Part shown: piece after piece, positions 8,589-17,301 of the stretch
Position numbering within the stretch: the stretch's first letter is position 1
Layout: every line of letters starts with the position of its first letter
NCBI RefSeq assembly: GCF_013343715.1
Contig: NZ_JABUNR010000006.1
Span: 62,001-126,000, forward strand
Reading direction: 5' to 3'
Source: Mesobacillus harenae
Lineage (GTDB): Bacteria; Bacillota; Bacilli; Bacillales; Cytobacillaceae
DNA: 64,000 nucleotides
Position numbers and translations under genes: made by a program
Notes under the pieces: generated by a model
What the model saw: only the letters and a program-made list of their open reading frames with translations
The model's database searches: none
Told to the model about the DNA's origin: nothing

Positions 8589-9467
8589 ATGTATGAAGAG
8601 GGATACATAAAGGTATCAGGGGGAAGGGTTTGGTTCGAGTATTACAATAAAGGTGCAAGTGGCACGCCCGTGATTGTTCTGCATGGGGGACCAGGGTCAT
8701 CTAGCTATTCACTTAAGGGCTTGAAAGATCTAGGTGATGGCAGGCCTGTTATCTTGTATGATCAGCTTGGCTGCGGGAAATCAGGGCGCCCGAATGACCC
8801 ATCTTTATGGACAATTGAGCGGTTTGTGGAGGAGCTTGCTCAAGTGAGAGAAGCATTAAACCTTGATGAAGTCCATATCCTCGGCCATTCATGGGGGACA
8901 ACGCTTGCCGCAGCGTATTGTTTAACGAAACCCAGCGGGGTAAAGAGTGTGATTTTCTCCAGCCCGTGCCTGAGTGCGCCACTGTGGGAACAAGACCAAG
9001 CCAAGAATCTACTGGAGCTTCCTATAGAAGTTCAAGAAACGATCAAACGCTGTGAGGCAGAAGGGACAACTGATTCAAAAGAATTTGACGAAGCGATCGA
9101 AGAATTTAACAAGCGATTTGTTTGCCGCCTAGATCCATTTCCACAGTGGTTAAAAGAGGGCTCACATTATCGTAGTCCTGAAGTGTACAACATCATGTGG
9201 GGGCCGTCTGAATTTTCCGTGAAGGGAAATCTTAAATCATTTGATTGTACACCAAAATTAAAGGAAATCACTTGTCCTACTCTTTTTACATGCGGCCGTT
9301 ATGATGAAGCGACTCCGGAAACAACAGAGTATTACAGCCGCCTCACTCCTGATTCGAGTTTCTTTGTGTTTGAAAACAGTGCTCATATGCCATACGTAGA
9401 AGAGCCTGAGGCGTATTTGACTGCTATCGGTAAGTTTATGAATTTCGTTGATAAAAAGGACTTGTAA
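8589..9467 (+). CDS. alpha/beta hydrolase, proline iminopeptidase-like
   Basis: 292 residues, the normal size for the S33 prolyl aminopeptidase family. VLHGGPG near residue 32 is the oxyanion-hole motif, GHSWG near residue 100 carries the nucleophile Ser, Asp lies in GRYDEATP and His in ENSAHMPY, completing the triad. DQLGCGKSGRP near residue 58 is typical of tricorn-interacting factor F1/proline iminopeptidases. Cytoplasmic release of N-terminal Pro or other residues from peptides is expected. AGGGGGAAG precedes the ATG. It is a single-gene unit with its own terminator. Confidence 0.85.
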   Translation: MYEEGYIKVSGGRVWFEYYNKGASGTPVIVLHGGPGSSSYSLKGLKDLGDGRPVILYDQLGCGKSGRPNDPSLWTIERFVEELAQVREALNLDEVHILGHSWGTTLAAAYCLTKPSGVKSVIFSSPCLSAPLWEQDQAKNLLELPIEVQETIKRCEAEGTTDSKEFDEAIEEFNKRFVCRLDPFPQWLKEGSHYRSPEVYNIMWGPSEFSVKGNLKSFDCTPKLKEITCPTLFTCGRYDEATPETTEYYSRLTPDSSFFVFENSAHMPYVEEPEAYLTAIGKFMNFVDKKDL

Positions 9468-9480
9468 AGTTTACCGAAAA

Positions 9481-9532
9481 GACTCCCACGGGAACTTTAT
9501 AGGTAACCCTAAGCATACCAGGGAGTCTTTTA
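9481..9532 (+). terminator. intrinsic terminator of the hydrolase gene
   Basis: GACTCCC ... GGGAGTC arms (9481-9487 and 9521-9527) followed by TTTTATTTTT. Confidence 0.7.
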
Positions 9533-9626
9533 TTTTTGTTCCTATCAAACCAAATGGTATATTAGATGAATCAAGTGTGAACATACATAAATGAAATCGG
9601 TTACGAGAAGTTGGAGGTATTTTTAA

Positions 9627-10685
9627 ATGGAAATAGGGTTAAGTACTTTTGTAGAAACAACACCAGATCCAAAAACCGGTGAGGTAATAAGCCACGCGCA
9701 ACGCATTCGCGAAGTTGTCGAGGAAATCGTTCTTGCAGATGAGGTAGGGCTCGATGTATTTGGTGTCGGTGAACATCACCGTGAGGATTTCGCAGCTTCC
9801 TCTCCAGCGATTATCCTCGCTGCCGCTGCATCGCAGACGAAAAAGATCCGGCTGACAAGTGCAGTGACGGTTCTTTCTTCTGCCGACCCTGTCCGTGTTT
9901 TTCAGGATTTTTCTACAGTTGATGCGATCTCAAATGGCAGGGCAGAAATTATGGCAGGGAGGGGTTCTTTTATTGAATCCTTTCCTTTGTTTGGTTTTGA
10001 TTTAAAGCATTATGAAGAGTTATTCGAACAGAACCTTGAGCTTCTGTTAAAAATACGGGAATCTGAGATTGTTTCGTGGAAAGGCGGGCATCGGCCGGCT
10101 ATTCAAAATCGCGGGGTGTATCCAAGAACCGTTCAAGACCCATTGCCAGTATGGATTGGCAGCGGTGGCAACTCTGAATCTGTTGTCCGAGCAGGACTGC
10201 TCGGTTTGCCTTTGGTACTAGCGATTATTGGCGGAAGGCCGCTTCAGTTTGAGCCATTAGTAAGACTTTATAAAAGAGCTGCTGCAAAAGCAGGCCATGA
10301 TGTATCAAAGCTGCCGGTTGCTTCCCATTCGCACGGGTTTATCGCTGAAGATACCGAAACGGCAGCTGATAAATTTTTCCCATCAACTCAGCAGGTTATG
10401 AACAAGCTAGGCCGTGAACGAGGCTGGGGACCATATGACCGGACAAGCTTTGATGCGGCGCGCAGTTTTGAAGGAGCCTTGTATGTAGGCGATTCGGATA
10501 CGGTGGCTGAAAAAATCATTCACCTCAGAAAAAATGTCGGAATTACTCGTTTTATGCTTCATACGCCTGTAGGCACTATGCCTCATGATGAGGTGATGAA
10601 ATCGATTGAATTGCTTGGAAAAGAAGTGGCTCCGAAGGTTCGCGCAGAAATAGCCAAGTGGGAAGCAGAGAACGCAGGAATGTAA
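9627..10685 (+). CDS. LLM class flavin-dependent oxidoreductase (luciferase-like)
   Basis: 352 residues of the bacterial luciferase-like monooxygenase fold. VFGVGEHHREDFAASSPA near residue 45 is the signature of the LLM family's FMN/substrate pocket, followed by RLTSAVTVLSSADPVRVFQDF and the GRAEIMAGRGSF segment near residue 108. These enzymes use FMNH2 supplied by a separate reductase to oxidise small molecules; the substrate is not deducible. TTGGAGGT precedes the ATG. It stands alone between terminators. A second LLM family gene lies at 15828-16829 but belongs to another subgroup. Confidence 0.85.
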   Translation: MEIGLSTFVETTPDPKTGEVISHAQRIREVVEEIVLADEVGLDVFGVGEHHREDFAASSPAIILAAAASQTKKIRLTSAVTVLSSADPVRVFQDFSTVDAISNGRAEIMAGRGSFIESFPLFGFDLKHYEELFEQNLELLLKIRESEIVSWKGGHRPAIQNRGVYPRTVQDPLPVWIGSGGNSESVVRAGLLGLPLVLAIIGGRPLQFEPLVRLYKRAAAKAGHDVSKLPVASHSHGFIAEDTETAADKFFPSTQQVMNKLGRERGWGPYDRTSFDAARSFEGALYVGDSDTVAEKIIHLRKNVGITRFMLHTPVGTMPHDEVMKSIELLGKEVAPKVRAEIAKWEAENAGM

Positions 10686-10697
10686 CGAAGACTAAGC

Positions 10698-10734
10698 AAG
10701 ACCGCAGCTAAAGATGCTGCGGTCTTTTTTTTTT
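10698..10734 (+). terminator. intrinsic terminator of the luciferase-like gene
   Basis: AAGACCGCAGC ... GCTGCGGTCTT stem followed by a run of T residues. Confidence 0.9.
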
Positions 10735-10866
10735 AGGAAGCTTTAGTTCCAAGTTGCGATAATCGTGGGGGTTGTCTTCATCTAGCTCACAGCTCCAGGT
10801 CAACACAGTACCGCTTTCGCTCTTGTAATTGCCCCAGTCCAAACCCAATGAAAGGGAGCTTGGACT
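10708..10866 (-). pseudogene. possible gene fragment on the minus strand
   Basis: An open frame of ~52 codons bounded by stops and lacking an ATG. It reads GLDWGNYKSESGTVLTW near its middle and ends through the shared terminator. Its amino-acid composition looks coding, but it has no start or ribosome binding site. I read it tentatively as the C-terminal remnant of a decayed gene of unknown family. The rest of the gap up to brnQ shows only an AT-rich promoter-like stretch. Confidence 0.25.
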
Positions 10867-11017
10867 TTACTGACTTATTTTTCCTCGAAAAGTATTTGTA
10901 GAATTTTGTCGATTAATGTTGCTTTTTGGTTGCCGGCATATTAATATATTAAAATAATATTCTAATAATTGAGCAAATGCAAAAATTAGAAATCACTTAC
11001 TTTGGGGGAACTTACTA

Positions 11018-12376
11018 ATGAAAGAAAAATTGTCATTTTCAGCATATACCGCGATTGGAGTCATGTTGTTCGCATTGTTTTTCGGGGCAGGGAATCTAAT
11101 TTTCCCTGCACAGTTAGGCCAAAATGCCGGAACCAATCTTTGGCCAGCTATCACAGGCTTTTTAATTACCGGAGTAGGCCTGCCCTTACTGGGAATTTTG
11201 GCTATGAGCTATTCAGGGAGCAAGGATTTGCAGGAGCTTGCTAGTCGGGTAACTCCAGCTTACGGAATCTTTTTTACAGTTTTGCTTTATTTAACAATCG
11301 GACCTTTCTTTGCAGCCCCACGTACAGGAACAGTTGCCTATGAAGTTGGGGTCGCTCCATTTTTAAGCGGAGGTCTTCAGCAAACTGGTTTGGTTGTGTT
11401 CACGATCATTTTCTTTGCCGCTACACTTCTTTTCTCACTGTATCCGGCCAAGATTGTTGATACAGTCGGTAAGATTTTGGCTCCCGGTCTAGTTGGTTTA
11501 CTTGCCATTCTATTGCTTGCTGCAGTATTTAATCCAATGGGAGGCTTTCAACCAGCTCAGGAAGCTTATCAAAGTGGATCATTTGTCACAGGCTTTTTAG
11601 AAGGATATAACACGATGGACGCTCTTGCGTCACTTGTCTTCGGAATCATTGTGATCAAAGCTATTCAAGCAATGGGCGTTACGTCGACTAAAGGTATTCT
11701 CGTATCTACTGCAAAAGCGGGCGGAGTAGCAATTGGGCTGCTTGCTGTTATTTATATCGGAATTGCCTACCTTGGAGCATCAAGTGTTGAAAAAATCGGT
11801 CTTGTGCCAACAGGCGGTCAGGTGCTAAATGGGGCAGTTGCCCATTACTTTGGTACTGTCGGATCCTTGCTTTTAGCGGTCCTTATTACTCTTGCGTGCT
11901 TAACTACAGCAATCGGACTAACGATTGCATGTGCTGAATATTTCCATAGCTTATTGCCGAAATTTGGCTACAAAACACTAGTCGTGTTCTTTTCAGGGAT
12001 TACCTTCGTAATTGCAAACTTTGGATTAGCCAACATTATTACATTCTCTATCCCTGTACTAATGTTCCTTTATCCGCTTTCGATTGTCCTAATCCTGTTA
12101 GCTTTCTTATCGCCATTATTCAATCACTCACGTCTTGTCTACGTTGCAACCATTGCCGTAACATTTGTTCTTAGTTTATTTGATGGATTAAAGATATTAT
12201 TTGATTCACTCGGAATTAATCATGCAGGGTGGATGGTTTCGGTCTCAAGTGTACTTGAGCAAACTTTACCACTTTACGGCAAAGGACTTGGCTGGCTTCT
12301 TCCAGCCCTTATTGTTATCGTGATTACAGGAATTGCTTCCCGTATGCAAAAAGTTACCGCTGCAGAAGTTAACTAG
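11018..12376 (+). CDS. brnQ: branched-chain amino acid:cation symporter BrnQ
   Basis: 452 residues with about 12 hydrophobic segments, the usual length for the LIVCS family. The N-terminus (FALFFGAGNLIFPAQLGQ, then TGVGLPLLG) is diagnostic of BrnQ carriers, which take up Leu, Ile and Val with Na+ or H+ across the cytoplasmic membrane. The GPFFAAPRTGTVAYEVGV segment near residue 95 is also conserved. TTTGGGGGAA lies 8 nt before the ATG. The 280-base leader is AT-rich; no T-box signature was found in it. It is monocistronic, with a terminator 10 nt after the stop. Confidence 0.93.
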   Translation: MKEKLSFSAYTAIGVMLFALFFGAGNLIFPAQLGQNAGTNLWPAITGFLITGVGLPLLGILAMSYSGSKDLQELASRVTPAYGIFFTVLLYLTIGPFFAAPRTGTVAYEVGVAPFLSGGLQQTGLVVFTIIFFAATLLFSLYPAKIVDTVGKILAPGLVGLLAILLLAAVFNPMGGFQPAQEAYQSGSFVTGFLEGYNTMDALASLVFGIIVIKAIQAMGVTSTKGILVSTAKAGGVAIGLLAVIYIGIAYLGASSVEKIGLVPTGGQVLNGAVAHYFGTVGSLLLAVLITLACLTTAIGLTIACAEYFHSLLPKFGYKTLVVFFSGITFVIANFGLANIITFSIPVLMFLYPLSIVLILLAFLSPLFNHSRLVYVATIAVTFVLSLFDGLKILFDSLGINHAGWMVSVSSVLEQTLPLYGKGLGWLLPALIVIVITGIASRMQKVTAAEVN

Positions 12377-12386
12377 AATTTTAAAA

Positions 12387-12418
12387 CCCGGTCTCCAAAT
12401 AAGGAGATCGGTTTTTTT
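12387..12418 (+). terminator. intrinsic terminator of brnQ
   Basis: CCGGTCTCC aaataa GGAGATCGG followed by TTTTTTT. Confidence 0.85.
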
Positions 12419-12522
12419 GATGTCCCAGCACAGTTTGCTCTGATAGGTCTAGTTGCAGCCTTTAAGGGCAATAATATTTAAAGGAGAATTTTTAAAAATT
12501 AAGCTGCTAGGAGGAACTATTC

Positions 12523-12990
12523 TTGGGAGATTCTTTGAAGAAAGGTGATACTGCGCCAGATTTCTCATTGAGTGCGACAACAAAGGATAAGATTTCTTTG
12601 TTGGATTACCGCGGGAAGAACAATGTCGTGGTCGCTTTTTATGGTATGGACTTCACACCTGGCTGAATTAAGGAAATCACCTCTTGGAAAGAGGATTACA
12701 AACGATTTGAAAAGTCAGGTGCAGAAGTTTTGCCGATCAGTGTGGACCATATTCACTCACATCGTGTCTTTGCTGCAAGTATGGGCACATTGCCATACCC
12801 GCTTCTGTCGGATTGGGATAAAGAGACAGCAAAGAGCTATAAGGTTTTTAATGAAAAGGGTGGAGTCGCAGTACGCTCAGTATTTGTGGTTAATAAAGAG
12901 GGAATCATTACATACCTGAATACCTCTTTTAAAGCCGATAAAAAAGAAGATTATGAAGCAGTTTTCGAAGAACTGGAAAAATTAATGTAA
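12523..12990 (+). CDS. selenocysteine-containing peroxiredoxin (AhpC/TSA redoxin), TGA at codon 48
   Basis: Read through one in-frame TGA (12664-12666), the frame encodes 155 residues of an AhpC/TSA peroxiredoxin. It starts at TTG 12523, 8 nt behind AGGAGG (12509-12514). N-terminal KKGDTAPDFSL is the redoxin start, and VAFYGMDFTPG precedes the TGA. That places U48 at the peroxidatic Cys of the PxxxTxxC motif, with Thr45 kept and the usual Pro replaced by Gly. After the TGA the family pattern continues (GAEVLPISVDHIHSHR, LPYPLLSDW, conserved Arg in VAVRSVFVV). No Cys occurs anywhere, which fits a 1-Sec enzyme reducing H2O2 or organic peroxides in the cytoplasm. The alternative is a nonsense pseudogene, but the rest of the frame is undamaged, the TGA is at the catalytic site, and selD in this window has the same feature. 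Confidence 0.8.
12664..12697 (+). promoter_or_regulatory. candidate bacterial SECIS element of the peroxiredoxin mRNA
   Basis: The TGA is followed, beginning 14 nt downstream, by CCTCTT GGA AAGAGG (12680-12694): a perfect 6-bp stem with a small G-containing loop, which AAT/ATT flanks can extend. Bacterial SECIS hairpins sit within the coding sequence just after the UGA and are bound at the loop by SelB. Spacing and size fit; the loop sequence cannot be validated by eye. Confidence 0.5.
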
Positions 12991-12999
12991 AACAAGAGA

Positions 13000-13026
13000 A
13001 TTCCACACTTAGGTGTGGGATTTTTG
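13000..13026 (+). terminator. intrinsic terminator of the peroxiredoxin gene
   Basis: CCACACTTAGGTGTGGG stem followed by ATTTTT, 12 nt after the stop codon. Confidence 0.75.
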
Positions 13027-13071
13027 TCGGTTAAGGGTGGCTTATTGTATGTATGAGAGGGTCGCGTATGG

Positions 13072-13190
13072 TTTATCGATCATTCGGGGTGTTTTATCGA
13101 TCAGAAAAAAGCATTTATCGATCGTTAGCAGAGTTTTATCGATCATAAAATTAGTTTATTGACAAAGCAGTGTCCAATTTGTGAAGTAAG
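13072..13190 (+). repeat. 21-nt-period array of TTTATCGATC with conserved tail
   Basis: The 10-nt core TTTATCGATC occurs at 13072, 13093, 13114 and 13135, exactly every 21 nt, with unrelated 11-nt spacers. A degenerate fifth copy (TTTATTGACA at 13155) runs into the tail AAAGCAGTGTCC, followed by TTTGTGAA. The array at 18771 has the same period and tail but a different core. No gene overlaps it. Confidence 0.85.
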
Positions 13191-13299
13191 GTATTGTTAC
13201 TGATTTGCTCAATTGAATATTAAAAAGTTAAAAAGAGAATTAGCGAAGACTTCGAGGGACTCGCGCTGGCCTAAGGTTGAGATTTTCGAAATCTATATG

Positions 13300-13342
13300 A
13301 AAAAGAAGATCTTAACCAAAAAACTTGGCCACGATCTTCTTA
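13300..13342 (-). terminator. intrinsic terminator of the NERD gene
   Basis: Read on the minus strand, AAGAAGATC ... GATCTTCTT arms followed by TTT, directly after the stop codon of the NERD gene. Confidence 0.6.
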
Positions 13343-13345
13343 AAG

Positions 13346-14002
13346 TTAAGGATAGATATTGCCTTTAATAGTATGATTTCTTTCATTTATCTCTGCAGGG
13401 TCTGTTTGACCTTTTTTATTATATAGAAAATAGGCTGATAGAAGCTGCTTTAGTTTTTGTCTGTGAAAATGGCTAAGCATATTTGGTCCTTTTGCTGATT
13501 GAATTTCATTAAGAACGTTGCTGCTGTTAATGACCGCGGCCTGTTTAAATGGCTGTGTATATTCGAGTTGGGTATCTGGACCAAATACAATAATTGAATG
13601 GACATGGACATTCTTACTACTTTTCCCAAGACAGGCCTGCAAGGCTTTAATATGTCCAGCGTTTTCCCAGATAGGATTATAAATTTGATCGTTTCGGTTT
13701 TGATTAGTCTGCTTCCAAAATTCTTTTTGTTCAGCCCCAGTAATAACTCCATTATAGTTTTTGGTCTCAATAACAAATAACCCTTTAGAAGAGAGAACAA
13801 TATGATCAATCTGAGTGGTTTCGCCGTTTTCTTTAGGGAGATACAGATCATTGAGAATAGTGTATTCGTCAGAATCAAGGTTGGTTAGAATTTTTGCAAC
13901 ATGCTTTTCTCCAAAAGGACCTTTTATTTTTCCATTACTCCGATTAAGCACCCACATCGCGAGTGCAGCACCTATTATAACCATGATTAAATAGGTTATC
14001 AT
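13346..14002 (-). CDS. NERD-domain (nuclease-related) membrane-anchored protein
   Basis: 218 residues from the ATG at 14002, chosen because GGGGGAGG lies just upstream on the minus strand; a longer in-frame start lacks one. An N-terminal hydrophobic helix (ITYLIMVIIGAALAMWVL) anchors it in the membrane. The NERD domain follows: GPFGEKHVAKIL, then TTQIDHIVLSSKGLFVIETKNYNG near residue 75, with the D-x-V and E-T-K residues expected for a PD-(D/E)XK-like active site. NERD proteins are thought to act in DNA processing, but no specific role is established. Single-gene unit with its own terminator. Confidence 0.85.
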   Translation of the reverse strand: MITYLIMVIIGAALAMWVLNRSNGKIKGPFGEKHVAKILTNLDSDEYTILNDLYLPKENGETTQIDHIVLSSKGLFVIETKNYNGVITGAEQKEFWKQTNQNRNDQIYNPIWENAGHIKALQACLGKSSKNVHVHSIIVFGPDTQLEYTQPFKQAAVINSSNVLNEIQSAKGPNMLSHFHRQKLKQLLSAYFLYNKKGQTDPAEINERNHTIKGNIYP

Positions 14003-14327
14003 TATTAGCCTCCCCCGGGATAATTTATCTGATGATCCATTTTGCATGTAATTTGAACCGAAGTTGCCCCTTAGGGCTTACTTACCCTTAAATTAAGATT
14101 GTAAAGATTTTGTCTTCTTTTTAATCTCAATTTGCTGAGTTTTACTAAGTGGCTCAGTTACTTATAATAAAAGTGCATCACAAATAATACAGTCAATAGT
14201 GCTGAAAACGTAATTTTATCGTGAGGAATCCCATTTATAATTTTCCTTCCTAATCACTTTACTGGATTTTATTGGTTTTGCTGTTTATGATAATTAGATA
14301 AGATGGAAATTAAAAGGCAAAGGGAGA

Positions 14328-15719
14328 ATGAAAGAAGTGACCACAATTGCTGGACAACTCGGTGAGGAATATAACCTGACCAAAGCAGAGAAAAAGAAGC
14401 TCCTCATATTGATTTGTTCTGTCTTGTTATTTTCTGTTATGAATGGAACCATGTTTATGATTGCTGTCCCAGATATTGCTGTATCGTTTGCGCTTTTGCC
14501 TTCACAGGTAAGCTGGGTTGTAACAGGGTATATTATTATATACGCAATTGGCGCATTAATGTATGGGAAATTAGCAGATATTTATCCATTGAAAACACTA
14601 TTGACGATAGGGCTTAGCTTGTTTGCGCTGGGTTCGATTTTAGGCTTTTTCTCCCCAAATTACATATTGGTAGTCCTTTCTAGAATCATCCAGGCTGCGG
14701 GAGCATCTTCAATCGTTGCACTTGTATTTATTGTCCCATCAAGATATTTTCCGGAAGAAAGGGGCAGGGTATTAGGGATTGTCTCTAGTACAATGGCTTT
14801 TGCCTCTGGTATCGGCCCCGTGATTGGTGGATTTGTGGCAGGTGCGATCGGCTGGAAGTTTTTATTTTTAATTTCTGCGTGTGTAATCGTTACGATTCCG
14901 TTTTTTCGAATTTGGATGCCTGAAGAGGACCGGAAGACAGGGAAAGTTGATTTCCTGGGTGCTTTGTTTGTGGCCGTTGCAGTTGCTACTCTAATTCTTT
15001 TTATAACGACGTTTAACTGGTGGTTTATCGGCATCAGCATAGGCTTCTTTTGCTTATTTGCTTGGAGAATATTCACCAAAGATGATCCATTTATTAATCC
15101 TGACTTGTTTCGAAACGCTCCTTATCGAACGACCATTATTTCCGGCTTTTTAGCAATCATGACCATGTTTGGGATGATGATCATGATGCCGTTAATGTTA
15201 AGTGAGGTAAACGAGTTAAACACGTTATTTATTGGTCTCACCCTATTTCCAGGGGCGATGGCTGCTGCCTTAACAGGTAAGTGGGCAGGAATTTTAACCG
15301 ATTTGAGGGGCGGCAAGCAGGTGGTTTACATTGCTTACGCCTTAATGATCCTTGGTTTCTTTCTGTTATCTACCTTTATTGGAAGCAGTGCCTGGGTTTT
15401 AAGTATTGTAATTATAATAAGTTATATCTCTTTTCCCTTTATTCAGACGGCGACTGCAAGTTTAATCGCATCAGCACTTCCTAGAAATGAAATGGGAGTC
15501 GGAATGGGAATCTATAACTTATTTAACTTTATGTCCGGTGCCTTTGGGGGAGCGGTTATAGCGAAAATGCTGGATTATGACAGCAGCTTCTTATTAAATC
15601 CTTTATCGGTAGCAGAGGGAAATGAAATGATCTACAGCAATGTTTTTATTGGCCTTCTTGTGCTGACGGTTTTAAACGGTTTTTATTTTCACTCCGCTTT
15701 TAAAAAACAAGAGGGTTGA
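14328..15719 (+). CDS. MFS transporter of the drug:H+ antiporter family (TetL/DHA2-like)
   Basis: 463 residues with 12-14 predicted membrane helices. Motif A-like GKLADIYPLK near residue 87, LSRIIQAAGAS near residue 125 and motif C SGIGPVIGGFVAG near residue 162 are hallmarks of proton-coupled drug exporters. Length and the VMNGTMFMIAVPDIA first helix fit the Tet(L)/Tet(K)-like group, but tetracycline specificity cannot be claimed. The ATG at 14328 has AAAGG ~10 nt upstream; the GTG at 14337 behind AGGGAG is an equally possible start. No linked regulator is seen. Confidence 0.8.
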   Translation: MKEVTTIAGQLGEEYNLTKAEKKKLLILICSVLLFSVMNGTMFMIAVPDIAVSFALLPSQVSWVVTGYIIIYAIGALMYGKLADIYPLKTLLTIGLSLFALGSILGFFSPNYILVVLSRIIQAAGASSIVALVFIVPSRYFPEERGRVLGIVSSTMAFASGIGPVIGGFVAGAIGWKFLFLISACVIVTIPFFRIWMPEEDRKTGKVDFLGALFVAVAVATLILFITTFNWWFIGISIGFFCLFAWRIFTKDDPFINPDLFRNAPYRTTIISGFLAIMTMFGMMIMMPLMLSEVNELNTLFIGLTLFPGAMAAALTGKWAGILTDLRGGKQVVYIAYALMILGFFLLSTFIGSSAWVLSIVIIISYISFPFIQTATASLIASALPRNEMGVGMGIYNLFNFMSGAFGGAVIAKMLDYDSSFLLNPLSVAEGNEMIYSNVFIGLLVLTVLNGFYFHSAFKKQEG

Positions 15720-15827
15720 GATCACCTCTTCTTCTTTAAAAAGTCTTGTTTCAGGCACTTAAGTTTGTTTCCTGTATTCCAATTGATAAAATAGGAGTGA
15801 ATCTTCATCAAGAAAGGACAAATTTAA

Positions 15828-16829
15828 ATGGCAAATATAGAAATACCAGTTTCAGTATTAAACTTAGCGCCTATCCGTGAGGGCGAAGGTTCCAAACAAG
15901 CTATTGATGCAATGGTTGAGCTGGCCCAGGCGACGGAACAAATGGGCTATAAACGCTATTGGATAGCTGAACACCATAACACTCCGACTCTTGTAAGTTC
16001 AGCCACAGCTATGTTAATTAAACATACATTAGAACATACAAAAAAAATTAAGGTCGGGTCCGGCGGTATTATGCTGCCAAACCATGCACCTTTGGTTGTA
16101 GCTGAACAATTTGGAACAATGGCAACGATTTATCCTAATCGTGTGGATCTTGGTCTTGGCCGGGCGCCAGGTACTGATATGATGACAGCAAGTGCGCTAA
16201 GGCGATCTCACAGTGATTCTGTCCACACTTTCCCTGAGGATGTTAAAGCCTTGCTGACTTATTTCGGACCGCTCGAGAAACAGAACTATGTAAAAGCCTA
16301 CCCGGGTGTTGACACAAACATTCCTGTATATATCCTAGGGTCTTCAACTGATTCAGCTTACTTAGCCGCTGAGCTTGGCTTGCCTTATGTATTTGCGTCA
16401 CACTTTGCTCCACGGTACATGGAGGAAGCGATCGCGATTTACCGGAAACGCTTCAAGCCATCTGAGTATTTGGATAAACCATATATGATGGTTTGTTTAA
16501 ATGTTATTGCAGCTGAAAGTGATGAGGAAGCAAAACTTGAGAAAACGACAATGCAGCAGTTTTTCTTGAATGTTGTGCGCGGTACTCAATCGCCGTTAAA
16601 GCCACCGGTTGAAAACCTCGATCATATTTGGAGCCCAGCTGAAAAAGAAATGGCGAACAGTATGTCCAGTGTAACTTTGTTGGGCAGCAAGGATTCCATC
16701 CGTGATCAGCTAACAGCTTTCCAGGATCATTATAACGTTGACGAAATCATGGCCGTTTCTTATATTTATGATCGCGAAAAGCAAAAGCGCTCATATGAAA
16801 TTTTTAAAGAAGTGATTGACGGTAGGTAA
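15828..16829 (+). CDS. LLM class flavin-dependent oxidoreductase (YwcH/YhbW-like)
   Basis: 333 residues of the luciferase-like family, alkanal-monooxygenase-like subgroup. [20 protein letters not shown] at the N-terminus, [19 protein letters not shown] near residue 45, [20 protein letters not shown] near residue 75 and [10 protein letters not shown] near residue 105 are typical of the single-domain Bacillus proteins YwcH, YddN and YhbW. Expected to be an FMNH2-dependent monooxygenase of unknown substrate. AAAGGA precedes the ATG. Single gene with a strong terminator. Confidence 0.87.
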   Translation: MANIEIPVSVLNLAPIREGEGSKQAIDAMVELAQATEQMGYKRYWIAEHHNTPTLVSSATAMLIKHTLEHTKKIKVGSGGIMLPNHAPLVVAEQFGTMATIYPNRVDLGLGRAPGTDMMTASALRRSHSDSVHTFPEDVKALLTYFGPLEKQNYVKAYPGVDTNIPVYILGSSTDSAYLAAELGLPYVFASHFAPRYMEEAIAIYRKRFKPSEYLDKPYMMVCLNVIAAESDEEAKLEKTTMQQFFLNVVRGTQSPLKPPVENLDHIWSPAEKEMANSMSSVTLLGSKDSIRDQLTAFQDHYNVDEIMAVSYIYDREKQKRSYEIFKEVIDGR

Positions 16830-16840
16830 ATATAACGTAA

Positions 16841-16877
16841 AAAACCGAGCGGAGTTTTCAATTCCGCTCGGTTTTTT
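16841..16877 (+). terminator. intrinsic terminator
   Basis: CCGAGCGGA ... TCCGCTCGG stem followed by TTTTTT. Confidence 0.92.
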
Positions 16878-16999
16878 GGTTTAATCGAATGGGAAAGCTG
16901 TTACGGCTTACAATTTTACCGTAAAATAGTAGGTCTTCACTAGGTTTGATGCCAACTAACGAGTGTTGTGGAGTTTTATTCTATGATAACCTCCTTATT

Positions 17000-17065
17000 T
17001 TCCAAAAAAAATCGATATATTCCAAAAAAAATCGATATATTCCAAAAAAAAGTGATATATTCCAT
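17000..17065 (+). repeat. 20-nt tandem repeat (TTCCAAAAAAAATCGATATA)
   Basis: TCCAAAAAAAATCGATATAT units begin at 17001, 17021 and 17041 with a partial one at 17061, an exact 20-nt period. The unit is the reverse complement of the array at 53391 with one base shifted, so both belong to one family. The surrounding 400 bases (16878-17301) show nothing else recognisable. Confidence 0.85.
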
Positions 17066-17301
17066 AACGATAATTATTCTAATTAAAAACCGATAAAAGG
17101 AAATTTCCTAACCACCAGAATCAACTACGTTATTGATACGAATGCATCATACTTTCCATTTTTAGCATGTTTAAAAGAAAGGCTCTGTCGTTTGGTTTGA
17201 AATGAGAGATAGTTATTACTAGAAATTCTGCCATGTAATATTTAATGTGTGAAACTTTTATGATGAAAGGTGGTCTAATCTGAAGAAGGGAGGGAATATA
17301 A

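Noticed and set aside
10735-11017. T-box or CodY-type leader for brnQ
   Set aside because: No T-box sequence, specifier stem or terminator was found and no convincing CodY box.
13072-13190. Possible CRISPR array
   Set aside because: Repeat cores are only 10 nt and spacers 11 nt, far shorter than CRISPR units, and no cas genes are present.
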